From NCBI GenBank assembly GCA_003989075.1, contig RXIX01000001.1, positions 22,897 to 86,896 of the forward strand: a stretch of 64,000 nucleotides of DNA. Direction: 5' to 3'. Made by a program: the position numbers and the translations under genes. Positions 17,186 through 27,023 of this stretch are shown here, piece after piece. Each line of letters begins with the position of its first letter. The first letter of the stretch is position 1. Source of the stretch: Candidatus Competibacteraceae bacterium. GTDB lineage: Bacteria > Pseudomonadota > Gammaproteobacteria > Competibacterales > Competibacteraceae. The notes beneath the pieces were generated by a model. That model was not told the origin of the DNA, searched no databases, and saw nothing but the letters and a program-made list of their open reading frames with translations.

Positions 17186-19264
17186 TCAGTGGATGACGGC
17201 ATAATCCACTCCCGGTTGCGTGGCCTGATAGGCGCTTTCCTGCACAGTCGGCTGTGGATCGCGGATGGCCCGCAGTGACATGCGCACTGCGAAGAACGCC
17301 ATTGCCACCACCAACAGCACGAACATGGCGGTGATGGTGCCGCACAGGTAGTTGTTGAACGCAACCCGCTCCATTTCCGCAATGGTCTTGGCCGGGGCCA
17401 GCACTGTGCCCGCCGCCGCGGCATTGCTGTATTTCTGGGCGATGGCGAAGAAGCCGACCGGCAGCCCGGCAAAGATCTTTTGCCAACCCGCGGTCAAGGT
17501 GCAGATCAACAACCAGGCGGTCGGCACCAGGGTGACCCAGATATAGCGCTGGCGCTTCATCTTGATCAGTACCGTGGTGCACAGCAGCAGGGCGATGCCG
17601 GCCAGCATCTGGTTACCGATGCCAAACAGTGGCCAGATGGTGTTGACGCCGCCGAGCGGATCGACCGTGCCCTGATAGACGAAATAGCCCCACATCGATA
17701 CACACAGCAGGGTGGCGATGACATTCGCGCTCAGTGAGTTGGTGCGGCCGAGCGGCGCGTACAGGTTGCCCAGCAGGTCCTGAATCATGAAGCGCCCGGC
17801 GCGGGTGCCGGCGTCGACGGCGGTGAGAATGAACAGTGCCTCGAACAGGATGGCGAAGTGATACCAGAAGGCCTGCAGGGCCTGTCCGCCCAGCGCCGCC
17901 GCCATGATCTGCGCCATGCCTACCGCCAGGGTCGGTGCGCCGCCGGCGCGGTTGAGAATGGTTTTCTCGCCGATATCCTGCGCGGTCTGGGTAATCATTT
18001 CGGGGGTGATCGCCCAACCCCACTGGCTGATGACCTGGGAGGCCTTTTCAGCGGTGTTGCCGATGATCGCCGCCGGGCTGTTCATGGCGAAATAGATGCC
18101 CGGATCGAGGACGCAGGCAGCGACCAGGGCCATGATTGCGACGAAGGACTCCGTCAGCATGCCACCGTAGCCGATGAAGCGGGCGTGCGATTCACGCTCG
18201 ATCAGCTTCGGGGTGGTGCCCGAGGAGATCAGGGCGTGGAAACCGGATACCGCGCCGCAGGCGATGGTAATGAACAGGAACGGAAACAGGGTACCGGAGA
18301 ACACCGGGCCGCTGCCGTCGATGAAACGGGTGACCGCAGGCATCTTCAGGTCAGGGGCGACGATGTAGATGCCAATTGCCAGCGCGGTGACCACGCCAAT
18401 CTTGAGGAAGGTGGACAGGTAATCGCGCGGCGCCAGCAGCAGCCACACCGGCAGCATCGACGCTACCGCACCGTAAATGATGATCGCCCAAGCCAGTTGC
18501 GGCGCCGAGTAGGTGAACAGTGGGCCGAGGGTTGGATGGGCGGCGACATTCTGGCCAAAGCCAATCGCCAGCAGCAGCACGATCACGCCAAACGCCGAGG
18601 CTTCACCGATTTTTCCGGGGCGGATATGGCGCATGTAGATGCCCATGACCATGGCCAGCGGGATAGTGATCGCAACGGTGAAGGTGCCCCAGGGGCTTTC
18701 ACCGAGCGCTTTGACCACTACCAGACCCAGCGCGGCGAGGATGATGATCATGATGGCCAGGGCGCCGACCAGGGCGATGCCGCCGGCGACCGGACCCATT
18801 TCCATCTTGATCATTTCGCCCAGTGAGCGGCCATCGCGGCGCATCGAGCAGAACAGCACCATGAAATCCTGCACCGCGCCGGCGACGATGACGCCGGCGA
18901 GGATCCAGATGGTGCCAGGCAGATAGCCCATCTGCGCGGCCAGCACCGGACCGACCAGCGGGCCGGCACCGGCGATAGCGGCGAAATGGTGGCCATAGAG
19001 CACCCACTTGTTGGTGGGTACGTAGTCGAGGCCATCATTGCGGCTGACTGCGGGGGTCATGCGCCCGTCGTCCAGGCGCAGGACGCGCTCGGCGATGAAC
19101 TTGCTGTAGAAGCGATAGCCGATGAAGTAGATGCACAGCGCGGCGGTGACCAGCCACACTGCGCTGACAGTTTCGCCACGATTCAGGGCGACGGCGCTGA
19201 GGGCAAAAGCGCCGAGTACCGCCATCAGCATCCAGCCGATGTACGACAATAGTTTGTTATGCAT
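17186..19264 (-). CDS. cstA: Carbon starvation protein CstA-family transporter
   Basis: A 692-residue inner-membrane transporter with about 16-18 membrane helices. Family segments include VPTNKWVLYGHHFAAIAGAGPLVGPVLAAQ near residue 65, DFMVLFCSMRRDGRSLGEM, and SGFHALISSGTTPKLIERE. CstA and its paralogue BtsT/YjiY import peptides or pyruvate under carbon limitation; which of these applies is not decidable here. MHNKLLSYIG at 19264 fits the family; the frame runs further up without conserved sequence. YbdD follows 46 bp downstream. Confidence 0.95.
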   Translation of the reverse strand: MHNKLLSYIGWMLMAVLGAFALSAVALNRGETVSAVWLVTAALCIYFIGYRFYSKFIAERVLRLDDGRMTPAVSRNDGLDYVPTNKWVLYGHHFAAIAGAGPLVGPVLAAQMGYLPGTIWILAGVIVAGAVQDFMVLFCSMRRDGRSLGEMIKMEMGPVAGGIALVGALAIMIIILAALGLVVVKALGESPWGTFTVAITIPLAMVMGIYMRHIRPGKIGEASAFGVIVLLLAIGFGQNVAAHPTLGPLFTYSAPQLAWAIIIYGAVASMLPVWLLLAPRDYLSTFLKIGVVTALAIGIYIVAPDLKMPAVTRFIDGSGPVFSGTLFPFLFITIACGAVSGFHALISSGTTPKLIERESHARFIGYGGMLTESFVAIMALVAACVLDPGIYFAMNSPAAIIGNTAEKASQVISQWGWAITPEMITQTAQDIGEKTILNRAGGAPTLAVGMAQIMAAALGGQALQAFWYHFAILFEALFILTAVDAGTRAGRFMIQDLLGNLYAPLGRTNSLSANVIATLLCVSMWGYFVYQGTVDPLGGVNTIWPLFGIGNQMLAGIALLLCTTVLIKMKRQRYIWVTLVPTAWLLICTLTAGWQKIFAGLPVGFFAIAQKYSNAAAAGTVLAPAKTIAEMERVAFNNYLCGTITAMFVLLVVAMAFFAVRMSLRAIRDPQPTVQESAYQATQPGVDYAVIH

Positions 19265-19378
19265 GGAGGAATGATCTCCTGGGGTGCCATCCTGGCGACG
19301 GGATGGTGGAAATACCCCAAGCAATCCGGGGTCGGGTCCGGGAGAGTAAACGGGCTCTGGCCGGGGAGCGCTGGAGTG

Positions 19379-19431
19379 CCAGGTCCGGCCGGCGGTATGG
19401 CACATTGGAGTGCGCCGCCGGCCGGACCTGG
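19379..19431. repeat. 17-bp perfect inverted repeat upstream of cstA
   Basis: The arms CCAGGTCCGGCCGGCGG (19379-19395) and CCGCCGGCCGGACCTGG (19415-19431) are exact reverse complements around a 19-base spacer. It lies between the stop of the RND gene (19466) and the cstA start (19264). It could terminate RND transcription or act in the cstA leader; no T-run is present. Confidence 0.7.
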
Positions 19432-19465
19432 GGAAGGAGTATAGACCTGAAAGCCGAGTCGTTGA

Positions 19466-22400
19466 CTAGGTCATTGAACCGCTTGCCGGCTCCAGTTGCC
19501 TGCGGAACGCGGCGTAGTACAGCACCGGGATGAAGATCAGTGTCAGCAGGGTGGAGACCATGATGCCGAAGATCAGCGAGATCGCCAGGCCGCGGAAAAT
19601 CGGGTCATCGAGAATGAACAGCGCGCCGAGCATCGCCGCCAGCGCGGTGAGGATGATCGGCTTGGCGCGTACCGCACTGGAGCGGATCACCGCCTCCTGA
19701 AACGGTACGCCGCTGGCCACTTCCAGTTTGATGAAGTCCACCAGCAGGATCGAGTTGCGGACGATGATCCCGGCCAGGGCGATCATGCCGATCATCGAGG
19801 TGGCGGTGAACTGGGCGTGCAGCAGGGCGTGGCCCGGCATCACACCGATGATGGTCAATGGGATGGGCGCCATGATGATCAGCGGCACGAGGTAGGAGTG
19901 GAACTGCGCCACCACCAGCAGATAGATCAGGATCATGCCTACCCCGTAGGCAATACCCATGTCCCGGAAGGTTTCATAGGTGATCTGCCACTCGCCATCC
20001 CATTTCAGACTGTAGCTGTAGGGCTGATCCGGCTGGCGGATGAGGAACTGTTGCGGCGGCGCGCCGGCGATGGGCTGGTTCTGCAGGCGGCTGAAAATTT
20101 CGAACATGCCATACAGCGGGCTGTCCAGCGGTCCGGCCATATCGCCGAACACGAATACGACTGGCAATAAATCCTTGTGATAGATCGCGTTCTCGCGCTG
20201 GGTCGATTCCAGGTCCACCACTTCGGAGAGCGGCACCAGCGGGCCGGCCTGACTGCGGGTTTTCAGGGCCAGCACGCTGGCGGGACGGGCCTGATCGGCG
20301 GTGGGCAGTTGCAGGCGCAGCGGAATCGGGTACTTGGCGGTTGCGGAATGCAGGTAGCCGGCATCCTCGCCGCGCAGAGCCGTGGCGAGATCGGCGGCCA
20401 CCGCCTGCTGCGAAACGCCCAGCAGCGCCGCCTTGACCCGGTCAACGTGGGCAATCAGGCGCTCGGCAGGCGCCTCGATGGTGTCGTCGATATCAATGAT
20501 GTTCTGGGTCTGGGTGAAGACCGCGCGCACCGTCTGGGCCGCGGCGATCTGCCCGGCATAGTCGGGTCCGTACACTTCGGCGACCAGCGGTGACATCACC
20601 GGCGGTCCGGGCGGCACTTCCACGATCTTGACGTTGGCATTGTAGCGCTGACCGATCGCCTGCAGCGGGCCGCGCACGCTCAGGGCGATATCGTGGCTCT
20701 TGCGCTGGCGGTGCTTTCTATCGACCAGATTGACCTGCAGATCGCCGACATTGGCACCCGCGCGCAGGTAGTACTGGCGGACCAGACCGTTGAAATTGAT
20801 CGGCGCGGCGGTACCGGCATAGGCCTGATAATCGGTGACTTCCGCGACTGTACCCAGATAGCGGCCCAGTTCGCCGAGCACGCGCGTGGTCTGTTCCAGG
20901 GTGCTGCCTTCGGGCATGTCAACGATGACCTGGAATTCCGACTTGTTGTCGAAAGGCAGCATCTTCAGCACCACGAGTTGGACATAGGCCAGGCTGACCG
21001 AGCCGCCGATCAGCAGCAGCACGCCGATCCCCAGCGCCCAGCGCAACGGCCGGCCCTGGCGTCCGCGCAGGAATGGGCCCACCACGCGACGGAACAGGCG
21101 GTGGGCGAAATCGTCCGTGCTGTTTTCCGTTTCCGGGTGCGCGACAGCGGCCGATGCAGGCGGATGTTTTTCCACCACGCTGCGCAGCACCTTGTAAGTC
21201 AGCCACGGCGTGAATACGAAGGCCACCGCCAGCGAAATCAGCATGCCCAGGCTGGAATTGATCGGGATCGGGCTCATGTACGGCCCCATCAGCCCGGAGA
21301 CGAAGGCCATGGGCAGCAGCGCGGCAATCACGGTGAAGGTGGCCAGAATGGTTGGGCCGCCGACCTCGTCCACCGCCAGCGGAATCGCCTCGACCAGCGA
21401 ACACCGGCCAAGATGGATGTGGCGGTGAATATTTTCCACCACTACGATGGCGTCATCGACCAGGATGCCGATCGAGAAGATCAGCGCGAACAGCGATACC
21501 CGGTTCAGGGTAAAGCCCCAGGCCCAGGAGGCAAACAGGGTAATGGTCAGGGTCAGGATCACCGCCGCGCCAACGATCAGCGCCTCGCGCCAGCCCAGGG
21601 CGATCAGTACCAGGCCGATCACCAGCGCGGTGGCGAAGATCAGCTTGGTGATCAGGGTCATGGCCTTGTCATTGGCGGTGACGCCGTAGTTGCGGGTGAC
21701 GGTGACGTGGATGCCGGCCGGGATCACCGTCCCTTGCAACTGCTCGATCCGGGTCAGCACCTGATCGGCGATCTGCACCGCGTTCTCGCCCGGCTTCTTG
21801 GCGATGGCCAGGGTCACAGCGGGAAATTCCCCCTGGGCCTGGATGCCATGGGTGGCCGCTGCGGGCCCGGTGCCCAGCCAGACATAGCGCTGTGGGGTAT
21901 CGGGTCCAAACGTGACCGTGGCGACATCCGCCAGATACACCGGCGTGCCCTGGTGCAGGCCGATCACCAGCGTACCTACATCCTCGGGCCGGACCAGAAA
22001 GCTGCCGGCCTGCAGTGGAATCTCGCGGTTGTCGCCGACCAGAGCGCCAGCGTCGGCCGAGGCATTGGCCGCCTGCAGGGCGTTACGCAGATCGCTCAGC
22101 GCCAGCCCATAGCCGGACAGCCGGGCGGGATCGAAACGCACCTGCACCACCCGGTCCGGTGCGCCGACGGTGTAGATATCGCGGGTACCGGGCACACGCT
22201 TGAGCTCGGTTTCCAGCGTGTGGGCGACACGCGCCAGATCATCGGCGCTGCGTTGCGCATCCTCGGTCCACAGGGTCAGGCTGACGATCGGGACATCGTC
22301 GATGCCCTTGGGCTTAACGATCGGTTGCCCGACACCGAGCCTGACCGGCAGCCAGTCGGCATTGGAATAGAGCTTGTTATACAGGCGGACGATGGCATCG

Positions 22401-22738
22401 GTGCGCGGCTCGCCGACCTTGAATTGCACGGTCAGCACCGCCATGCCGGGCCGCGAGACTGAATAAACGTGTTCAATACCCTCGATCTCGGCCAGGATCT
22501 GCTCGGCGGGAGTGCTGACTAGCCGTTCCACTTCCTGGGCACTGGCGCCGGGGAAGGGGATAAAGACGTTGGCGAAGGTGACGTTGATTTGCGGCTCTTC
22601 CTCGCGCGGCGTCACCAGCACCGCGAACAGGCCCATCAGCAGCCCGACCAGGGCCAGCAGCGGCGTGATCTCGCTGCGCAGGAATTTTCTGGCGATAGCC
22701 CCGGACAGGCCAAGGCGCGGTTCGGTGGCCTCATTCAT
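19466..22738 (-). CDS. RND-family efflux transporter permease subunit
   Basis: A 1090-residue inner-membrane proton-driven pump of the AcrB superfamily with 12 membrane helices and two large periplasmic loops. Proton-relay aspartates are visible in SIGILVDDAIVVVENIHRH near residue 430; the second half carries MIALAGIIVRNSILLVDFI and AKPIILTALAAMLG. The N-terminus, TPREEEPQINVTFANVFIPFPG, is typical of a widespread proteobacterial branch whose substrates are mostly undetermined. It starts 1 bp after the stop of the adaptor gene, so both form one operon. No outer-membrane channel gene is adjacent. Confidence 0.93.
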   Translation of the reverse strand: MNEATEPRLGLSGAIARKFLRSEITPLLALVGLLMGLFAVLVTPREEEPQINVTFANVFIPFPGASAQEVERLVSTPAEQILAEIEGIEHVYSVSRPGMAVLTVQFKVGEPRTDAIVRLYNKLYSNADWLPVRLGVGQPIVKPKGIDDVPIVSLTLWTEDAQRSADDLARVAHTLETELKRVPGTRDIYTVGAPDRVVQVRFDPARLSGYGLALSDLRNALQAANASADAGALVGDNREIPLQAGSFLVRPEDVGTLVIGLHQGTPVYLADVATVTFGPDTPQRYVWLGTGPAAATHGIQAQGEFPAVTLAIAKKPGENAVQIADQVLTRIEQLQGTVIPAGIHVTVTRNYGVTANDKAMTLITKLIFATALVIGLVLIALGWREALIVGAAVILTLTITLFASWAWGFTLNRVSLFALIFSIGILVDDAIVVVENIHRHIHLGRCSLVEAIPLAVDEVGGPTILATFTVIAALLPMAFVSGLMGPYMSPIPINSSLGMLISLAVAFVFTPWLTYKVLRSVVEKHPPASAAVAHPETENSTDDFAHRLFRRVVGPFLRGRQGRPLRWALGIGVLLLIGGSVSLAYVQLVVLKMLPFDNKSEFQVIVDMPEGSTLEQTTRVLGELGRYLGTVAEVTDYQAYAGTAAPINFNGLVRQYYLRAGANVGDLQVNLVDRKHRQRKSHDIALSVRGPLQAIGQRYNANVKIVEVPPGPPVMSPLVAEVYGPDYAGQIAAAQTVRAVFTQTQNIIDIDDTIEAPAERLIAHVDRVKAALLGVSQQAVAADLATALRGEDAGYLHSATAKYPIPLRLQLPTADQARPASVLALKTRSQAGPLVPLSEVVDLESTQRENAIYHKDLLPVVFVFGDMAGPLDSPLYGMFEIFSRLQNQPIAGAPPQQFLIRQPDQPYSYSLKWDGEWQITYETFRDMGIAYGVGMILIYLLVVAQFHSYLVPLIIMAPIPLTIIGVMPGHALLHAQFTATSMIGMIALAGIIVRNSILLVDFIKLEVASGVPFQEAVIRSSAVRAKPIILTALAAMLGALFILDDPIFRGLAISLIFGIMVSTLLTLIFIPVLYYAAFRRQLEPASGSMT

Positions 22739-22739
22739 A

Positions 22740-23807
22740 TTAATTCTCCGCCGTAGTCCGCTGCTGCTGATTTTTCAGATAAATACCCGCCTGAACCGGG
22801 TCCAGCGCTACGCTTTCGCCAGCTTCCAGCCCGGCGAGGATTTCCACCGTCTCGCCCTCGGCGCGGCCAGGTCGCACCTGGCGCAGGCTGACCGCGCCAT
22901 CCCTGACGACATACACGGCGCTGACTTCGCCGCGCTGGGCAAGTGCGGTGCGTGGTATGGTCAGGCGTTGGGTCGTGCCGACCTGAAAGGCGGTCTTGAC
23001 GAACATGCCCGGATACAGGCCTCCGGTCTTGGGTGGCAGGTACAGGCGCACCTTGAACACGTTGCTTTTCGGGTCGGCGTAGGGGAAGAAGGTCAGCTTG
23101 GTGGCGTTGATACTGGCGTCGTCATTGGGCAGCAGCACCCGCGCCTGCTTGTGCTGGCGCACCGGCACGATCAGCCGCTGCGGCACATTGGCCACCACGC
23201 GCAGTTCGTCGAGGGAAAAGCCGGTCATCAGCGGCGTGCCGGGCTGGACGCCTTCACCCAGATCGACATGGCGTTCCAGGACAATGCCGCTATAGGGCGC
23301 GACGATGGTGGTATAGCCAAGCGATTCACGGGCCTGGGCGACACTGGCCTGAGCGGCATCGAGCCGGGCCTGAGCGGCATCGAGGGCGGCGGTCGCGCCA
23401 TCCATCTGCGCTTTGGAGACCAGTTGCCGCTCGAAAATCCCCTTGATCCGGTTATATTCGGACTGGGCCTCGATCTGCCGGGCCTGGGCTTCGCGCAGAT
23501 TGGCCTGGGCCTGTTCCAGACCGGCGCGCTGTTCAATATTACGGATGCGGACAATGGCCGTGCCCTGGGCCACGAAGTCATTGACGTCGACCAGAATGGC
23601 CTCGACGCGGCCGGCGGTCTGGGCGGAAACCGTGCTCTGGTTGACGGCCTCGACCACGCCGTCGAGTACCTGCTCTTCGGGCAGGGTTTGCAACTGGACG
23701 GTGGTCAGCGCGAAAGGCAGCTCAGCGGCGCGGCCGGCACCGGGTAGCAAGGCCAGCAAGCCGGCGCAGAACATGAACAGTGGCAGCGGGCGTTTCGTGA
23801 TTGGCAT
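22740..23807 (-). CDS. RND efflux periplasmic adaptor (membrane fusion protein)
   Basis: A 355-residue HlyD/AcrA-type adaptor. A signal peptide ends near GAGRAAELPF (about residue 28). The lipoyl-like half motif VSAQTAGRVEAILVDVNDFVAQG is followed by an alpha-helical hairpin of about 80 residues rich in Ala/Gln (AALDAAQARLDAAQ), the second lipoyl half IVAPYSGIVLERHVDLGEGVQPG, and beta-barrel domains. It should link the RND pump to an outer-membrane channel encoded elsewhere. It is first in the operon, directly behind a palindromic promoter. Confidence 0.93.
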   Translation of the reverse strand: MPITKRPLPLFMFCAGLLALLPGAGRAAELPFALTTVQLQTLPEEQVLDGVVEAVNQSTVSAQTAGRVEAILVDVNDFVAQGTAIVRIRNIEQRAGLEQAQANLREAQARQIEAQSEYNRIKGIFERQLVSKAQMDGATAALDAAQARLDAAQASVAQARESLGYTTIVAPYSGIVLERHVDLGEGVQPGTPLMTGFSLDELRVVANVPQRLIVPVRQHKQARVLLPNDDASINATKLTFFPYADPKSNVFKVRLYLPPKTGGLYPGMFVKTAFQVGTTQRLTIPRTALAQRGEVSAVYVVRDGAVSLRQVRPGRAEGETVEILAGLEAGESVALDPVQAGIYLKNQQQRTTAEN

Positions 23808-23844
23808 GGCGATGTCCCCTCGAACCGGATGGATTCGGGCCTGT

Positions 23845-23875
23845 AATATTAGAGAATTCTAATATTTTAGGACAA
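23845..23875 (-). promoter_or_regulatory. Promoter with embedded palindromic operator for the RND operon
   Basis: On the minus strand TTGTCC (23870-23875) and TAATAT (23846-23851) are 18 bp apart, a good sigma-70-type promoter about 40 bp upstream of the adaptor start. The -10 and spacer lie inside a perfect inverted repeat AATATTAGA-GAAT-TCTAATATT (23845-23866). A repressor bound there would block RNA polymerase. The AT-rich palindrome stands out from the GC-rich surroundings. No regulator gene is adjacent. Confidence 0.6.
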
Positions 23876-23933
23876 CATCGACAAGAGCGAGCCGGCAATC
23901 GGCCGGATGCGCGGGTATTTCGGGTATTCACGC

Positions 23934-24677
23934 CTATTCAGCCGGTAGCACCAGCGCCAGCAGAGTGGCGGTTTCGACCAGCTCGCAGGCGGCGCCGAGG
24001 GTATCGCCGGTGATGCCACCGAGTCGATCCAGCAGGCTCTTGCGCAGGGCCAGCAGCCCCAAGCCGAGCACGGTTAGCAGCACGCCACCGATCCAGTCGA
24101 GCAGGGCGATGGTGGTCGCGGCTACCAGCACCACCACCAGGGTGCAGCTCAATCGTGGCAGATAGCTTGCGTAAGGCGCGCCCAGACCGTCGGGCCGCAC
24201 ATAGGGCGTGGTGACCAGCAGCAGCACGATCGCGGTGCGCCCAAGCACCGGTGTCAGCAGCAGCAGCTCGCGGGCGTCGCCGGCCAGCAGCATCTGCAGA
24301 GCGGCGAATTTGTTCAGCAGCACCAGCACGACCGCCGCGATGGCAATCGGCCCGCTGCGCGGATCCTTCATGATCGCCAGGGTACGGCTACGATCGCCCT
24401 GGCCGCCGATCCAGGCGTCGGCAGTGTCGGCCAGCCCATCCAGATGCAACCCCCCGGTCAACAGTACCCAGAGCGTCAGCAGCAGTGCGGCCAGCACGCC
24501 GGGATCGCTCAGCCACAGCAGGGTATGCAGGCCGGCCAGCGGCGCACCGATCACCAGCCCGACCAGCGGAAAAAACAGCACCGACAGCCCCAGATCGCGG
24601 GGCTGCGGTGGCGTGGCCGACGCGGGCACCGGCAGCCGGGTGAGCAGCTGCAGCGCCAGGGCGAACGCGCGCATCAT
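23934..24677 (-). CDS. cobS: Adenosylcobinamide-GDP ribazoletransferase (cobalamin synthase)
   Basis: A 247-residue polytopic inner-membrane enzyme joining adenosylcobinamide-GDP to alpha-ribazole(-phosphate). LQLLTRLPVP at the N-terminus, FFPLVGLVIG, the acidic active-site motif GGLHLDGLADTADAWIGG near residue 80 and MKDPRSGPIAIAA are all present. It is last of the four cob genes and overlaps cobC by 4 bp. Confidence 0.95.
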   Translation of the reverse strand: MMRAFALALQLLTRLPVPASATPPQPRDLGLSVLFFPLVGLVIGAPLAGLHTLLWLSDPGVLAALLLTLWVLLTGGLHLDGLADTADAWIGGQGDRSRTLAIMKDPRSGPIAIAAVVLVLLNKFAALQMLLAGDARELLLLTPVLGRTAIVLLLVTTPYVRPDGLGAPYASYLPRLSCTLVVVLVAATTIALLDWIGGVLLTVLGLGLLALRKSLLDRLGGITGDTLGAACELVETATLLALVLPAE

Positions 24678-25285
24678 GTCAGGCGGCCGTTATGAAACAC
24701 CAAGCGCGGCTCGGCGCCGGGCTCGTGATAGCAGCGGATCCGGCTGAGCGCGGCAAAGGGCACTTCAAAGCGCCACAGATGATTCAGCGGCATGCCCAGC
24801 ACCCGGCGCAGCACCATGCGGATGGTGCCACCGTGCGCCACCAGCAGCACATGGCGACCGTGATAGCGTTCCAGCAGGTCGGCCCAGGCCGCACCGATGC
24901 GCTCATCGAAGGCCAGAACCGGCTCACCGCCCGGGATCGGATGCGCCACCGGATCGGCCCAGAAGCGCGCCAGGGTGACCGGATCGCTGGCATGGACCTC
25001 GGCGACGCTGCGCCCTTCCCAGACGCCAAAGCTGATTTCGCTGAAACCGGGCATGATCTCCAGCGGCCGGTCCAGACGCGCGGCCAATTCGGCAGCGAAC
25101 GCGGCGCAGCGGCACAGGGGCGAACTGACAATCGCCTCCCAGTCCCGGTAGTCGCCGGCGGCAGCGCGCATCTGCACCCAGCCCAGCGCACTGAGCGGAT
25201 CATCAATCGCGCCGCGAAATTTCTGGCCGCCATCGGGTTCGCCATGGCGCAGCATGTCGATCAGGGTAGCGCTGCCCAGGTTCAT
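24674..25285 (-). CDS. cobC: Histidine phosphatase, probable alpha-ribazole-5'-phosphate phosphatase
   Basis: A 203-residue phosphoglycerate-mutase-like phosphatase. The phospho-histidine motif LRHGEP is at about residues 13-18, the second Arg/Glu region is SPLCRC, and [13 protein letters not shown] supplies the second catalytic His. The position between cobT and cobS, with 4-bp overlaps on both sides, supports the alpha-ribazole phosphatase role rather than a general phosphatase. Confidence 0.88.
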   Translation of the reverse strand: MNLGSATLIDMLRHGEPDGGQKFRGAIDDPLSALGWVQMRAAAGDYRDWEAIVSSPLCRCAAFAAELAARLDRPLEIMPGFSEISFGVWEGRSVAEVHASDPVTLARFWADPVAHPIPGGEPVLAFDERIGAAWADLLERYHGRHVLLVAHGGTIRMVLRRVLGMPLNHLWRFEVPFAALSRIRCYHEPGAEPRLVFHNGRLT

Positions 25286-26325
25286 GCGGAGGACACTCCT
25301 GCTTCGGCAAAGGTGGCCATATCGGCCTGTACGGCGGCGGCGGCGCGCAGCAGCGGCAGAGCGACCGCCGCGCCGCTGCCTTCACCGAGGCGCATCTCCA
25401 GTTCCAGCAGGGGTCGCGCATCGAGCGCCTGCAGCAGACGGCGATGGCCCGGTTCGGCAGAGCAATGGGAATACAGCAGCCAGTCGGCCAATTCCGGGCG
25501 CAGACGCACCGCCGCCAGGGCCGCTGCCGTGGTGATGAAACCATCCACCAGTACCGGCAGGCCAAGCTGGCCGCAGCGCAGGTAGGCCCCAGCCAGAGCA
25601 ACGATCTCAAAACCGCCCAGTGTCTGCAGTACCGTCAGCGGTTGCGGGTCGCGCAGCAGGCGCAGTGCCTGTTCGATGACCTGACTTTTACGCTGCACAC
25701 CGGCGGCATCCAGGCCGGTGCCGGGACCGGCGAGTTGCGCGGCCGGCAGATCGAGCAGGGCGCAGGCGATGGCGGTGGCGCTGGTAGTGTTACCAATGCC
25801 CATCTCACCGCCGATGAACAGGTGCGCGCCGCCGATCGCCGCCCGTTCGGCGGCATCGTGGCCTGCGGTCAGAGCATCGTGCAGCTGCGCAGCACTCATC
25901 GCCGGACCCTGGGCGAGATTGGCAGTGCCGGGACCGACCCGGTTATCCAGTACCCCGGGCAGGTCTTCCAGCGGGTGTACCGTGCCGACGTTGACTACTT
26001 CCAGACGTGCGTTCCAGGTCCGCGCCAGCACACTGATCGCGGCGCCGCCGCGGGCGAAATTGCGCACCATCTCGGCGGTCACCACCTGGGGAAAAGCCGA
26101 GATGCCCTCGGCGACTACGCCATGATCAGCGGCGAACACGGTGATCCAGGGGGTATCGAGGTGTGGTCGGACACTGCCCTGCAGTGCGGCCAGGGTGATG
26201 CCGAGTTCCTCCAGACGGCCGAGTGAGCCGGGGGGCTTGGTCAGTTGCGCTTGTCTCGCATGTGCAGCGGCGCGCACTGCCGCATCGGGTACGGCCAGAG
26301 GTTCTTCAAACCAGCGGGGATTCAA
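25282..26325 (-). CDS. cobT: Nicotinate-nucleotide--dimethylbenzimidazole phosphoribosyltransferase
   Basis: A 347-residue enzyme that makes alpha-ribazole 5'-phosphate from the lower ligand base. Conserved segments are [32 protein letters not shown], the glycine-rich [15 protein letters not shown] and [13 protein letters not shown]. The catalytic Glu region near the C-terminus is present (HCSAEPGH). It is second gene of the cob operon; both neighbours overlap it by 4 bp. Confidence 0.96.
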   Translation of the reverse strand: MNPRWFEEPLAVPDAAVRAAAHARQAQLTKPPGSLGRLEELGITLAALQGSVRPHLDTPWITVFAADHGVVAEGISAFPQVVTAEMVRNFARGGAAISVLARTWNARLEVVNVGTVHPLEDLPGVLDNRVGPGTANLAQGPAMSAAQLHDALTAGHDAAERAAIGGAHLFIGGEMGIGNTTSATAIACALLDLPAAQLAGPGTGLDAAGVQRKSQVIEQALRLLRDPQPLTVLQTLGGFEIVALAGAYLRCGQLGLPVLVDGFITTAAALAAVRLRPELADWLLYSHCSAEPGHRRLLQALDARPLLELEMRLGEGSGAAVALPLLRAAAAVQADMATFAEAGVSSA

Positions 26326-26840
26326 GCAGTCTGCTCCTTGAGTGTGAGGGGGAGGCCAGCGATGACCAGCGACACCCGGTCACAGCACGCGGCAACTGCC
26401 TGATGCAGGCGACCGGCCTCATCGCGAAAGCGCCGGGCCAGCGGATTAAGGGGGACGATACCCTGACCGACCTCGTTGCTGACCAGCAGGATGCGGCCGG
26501 GCAGGGTGGGCAGCGTGGTCAACAGTGCATCGAGTTCCTGGTGCAGCGTGGTGTCGCCAGCGGCCAGCAGGTTGTTCAGCCACAGAGTCAGGCAATCGAC
26601 CAGCAGGCAGCGATCCGGGGTGGCGTGGGCGCGCAGTGCGGCGGCCAGGGCCAGCGGCTCCTCGACCAGGCCCCAGTCGGCTGGGCGCTCGGCGCGGTGG
26701 CGGGCGATGCGCGCGGCCATTTCAGCATCGCCCGCTTCGGCGGTGGCCAGATAGGTCACGGCAAAACCGCTGGCCAGAGCCTGTCGCTGGGCGAAGGCGC
26801 TTTTGCCGGATCGGGCACCACCAAGAATTAATTCTTTCAT
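26322..26840 (-). CDS. cobU: Adenosylcobinamide kinase / cobinamide-phosphate guanylyltransferase
   Basis: A 172-residue bifunctional enzyme that phosphorylates adenosylcobinamide and transfers GMP to it. The P-loop GGARSGKS is at residues 6-13; the second part has [12 protein letters not shown] and [26 protein letters not shown] chose [14 protein letters not shown] at 26840 because homologues start just before the P-loop; the open frame upstream to 27032 is unconserved and contains a likely promoter. It is first gene of the overlapping cobUTCS operon. Confidence 0.93.
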   Translation of the reverse strand: MKELILGGARSGKSAFAQRQALASGFAVTYLATAEAGDAEMAARIARHRAERPADWGLVEEPLALAAALRAHATPDRCLLVDCLTLWLNNLLAAGDTTLHQELDALLTTLPTLPGRILLVSNEVGQGIVPLNPLARRFRDEAGRLHQAVAACCDRVSLVIAGLPLTLKEQTA

Positions 26841-26891
26841 GAGATCAGATGCTTGTGTTTGCAGCGGGATTTGTTTTTGCAACAGGCGTGC

Positions 26892-26919
26892 ATTATCGTT
26901 GATTTTCAGCGATTGCCAA
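26892..26919 (-). promoter_or_regulatory. Probable sigma-70 promoter of cobUTCS
   Basis: On the minus strand TTGGCA (26914-26919) and GATAAT (26892-26897) are separated by 16 bp, about 50 bp upstream of the cobU ATG. Each differs from consensus at one position. I found no B12-box or cobalamin riboswitch elements in the 26841-27023 leader. Confidence 0.5.
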
Positions 26920-27023
26920 ACGCGGGCGCTGCCGACCGGGGCTGTGCAGGCCAGGAAATACGGCGCGCGCTGTATTCCGATAAGGTCCGATAACGCTGCT
27001 TTTACCCAATACACGAGGATGCC

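Noticed and set aside
20693..22462. 589-codon open frame on the plus strand opposite the RND gene
   Set aside because: The translation is rich in Gln, His, Gly and Arg without domain pattern, as expected for the reverse of a GC-rich gene; the minus-strand RND protein has full motifs.
26841..27023. Possible cobalamin riboswitch ahead of cobU
   Set aside because: I looked on the minus strand for the B12-box core and the paired GCCACTG element and found neither; only a plain promoter fits.
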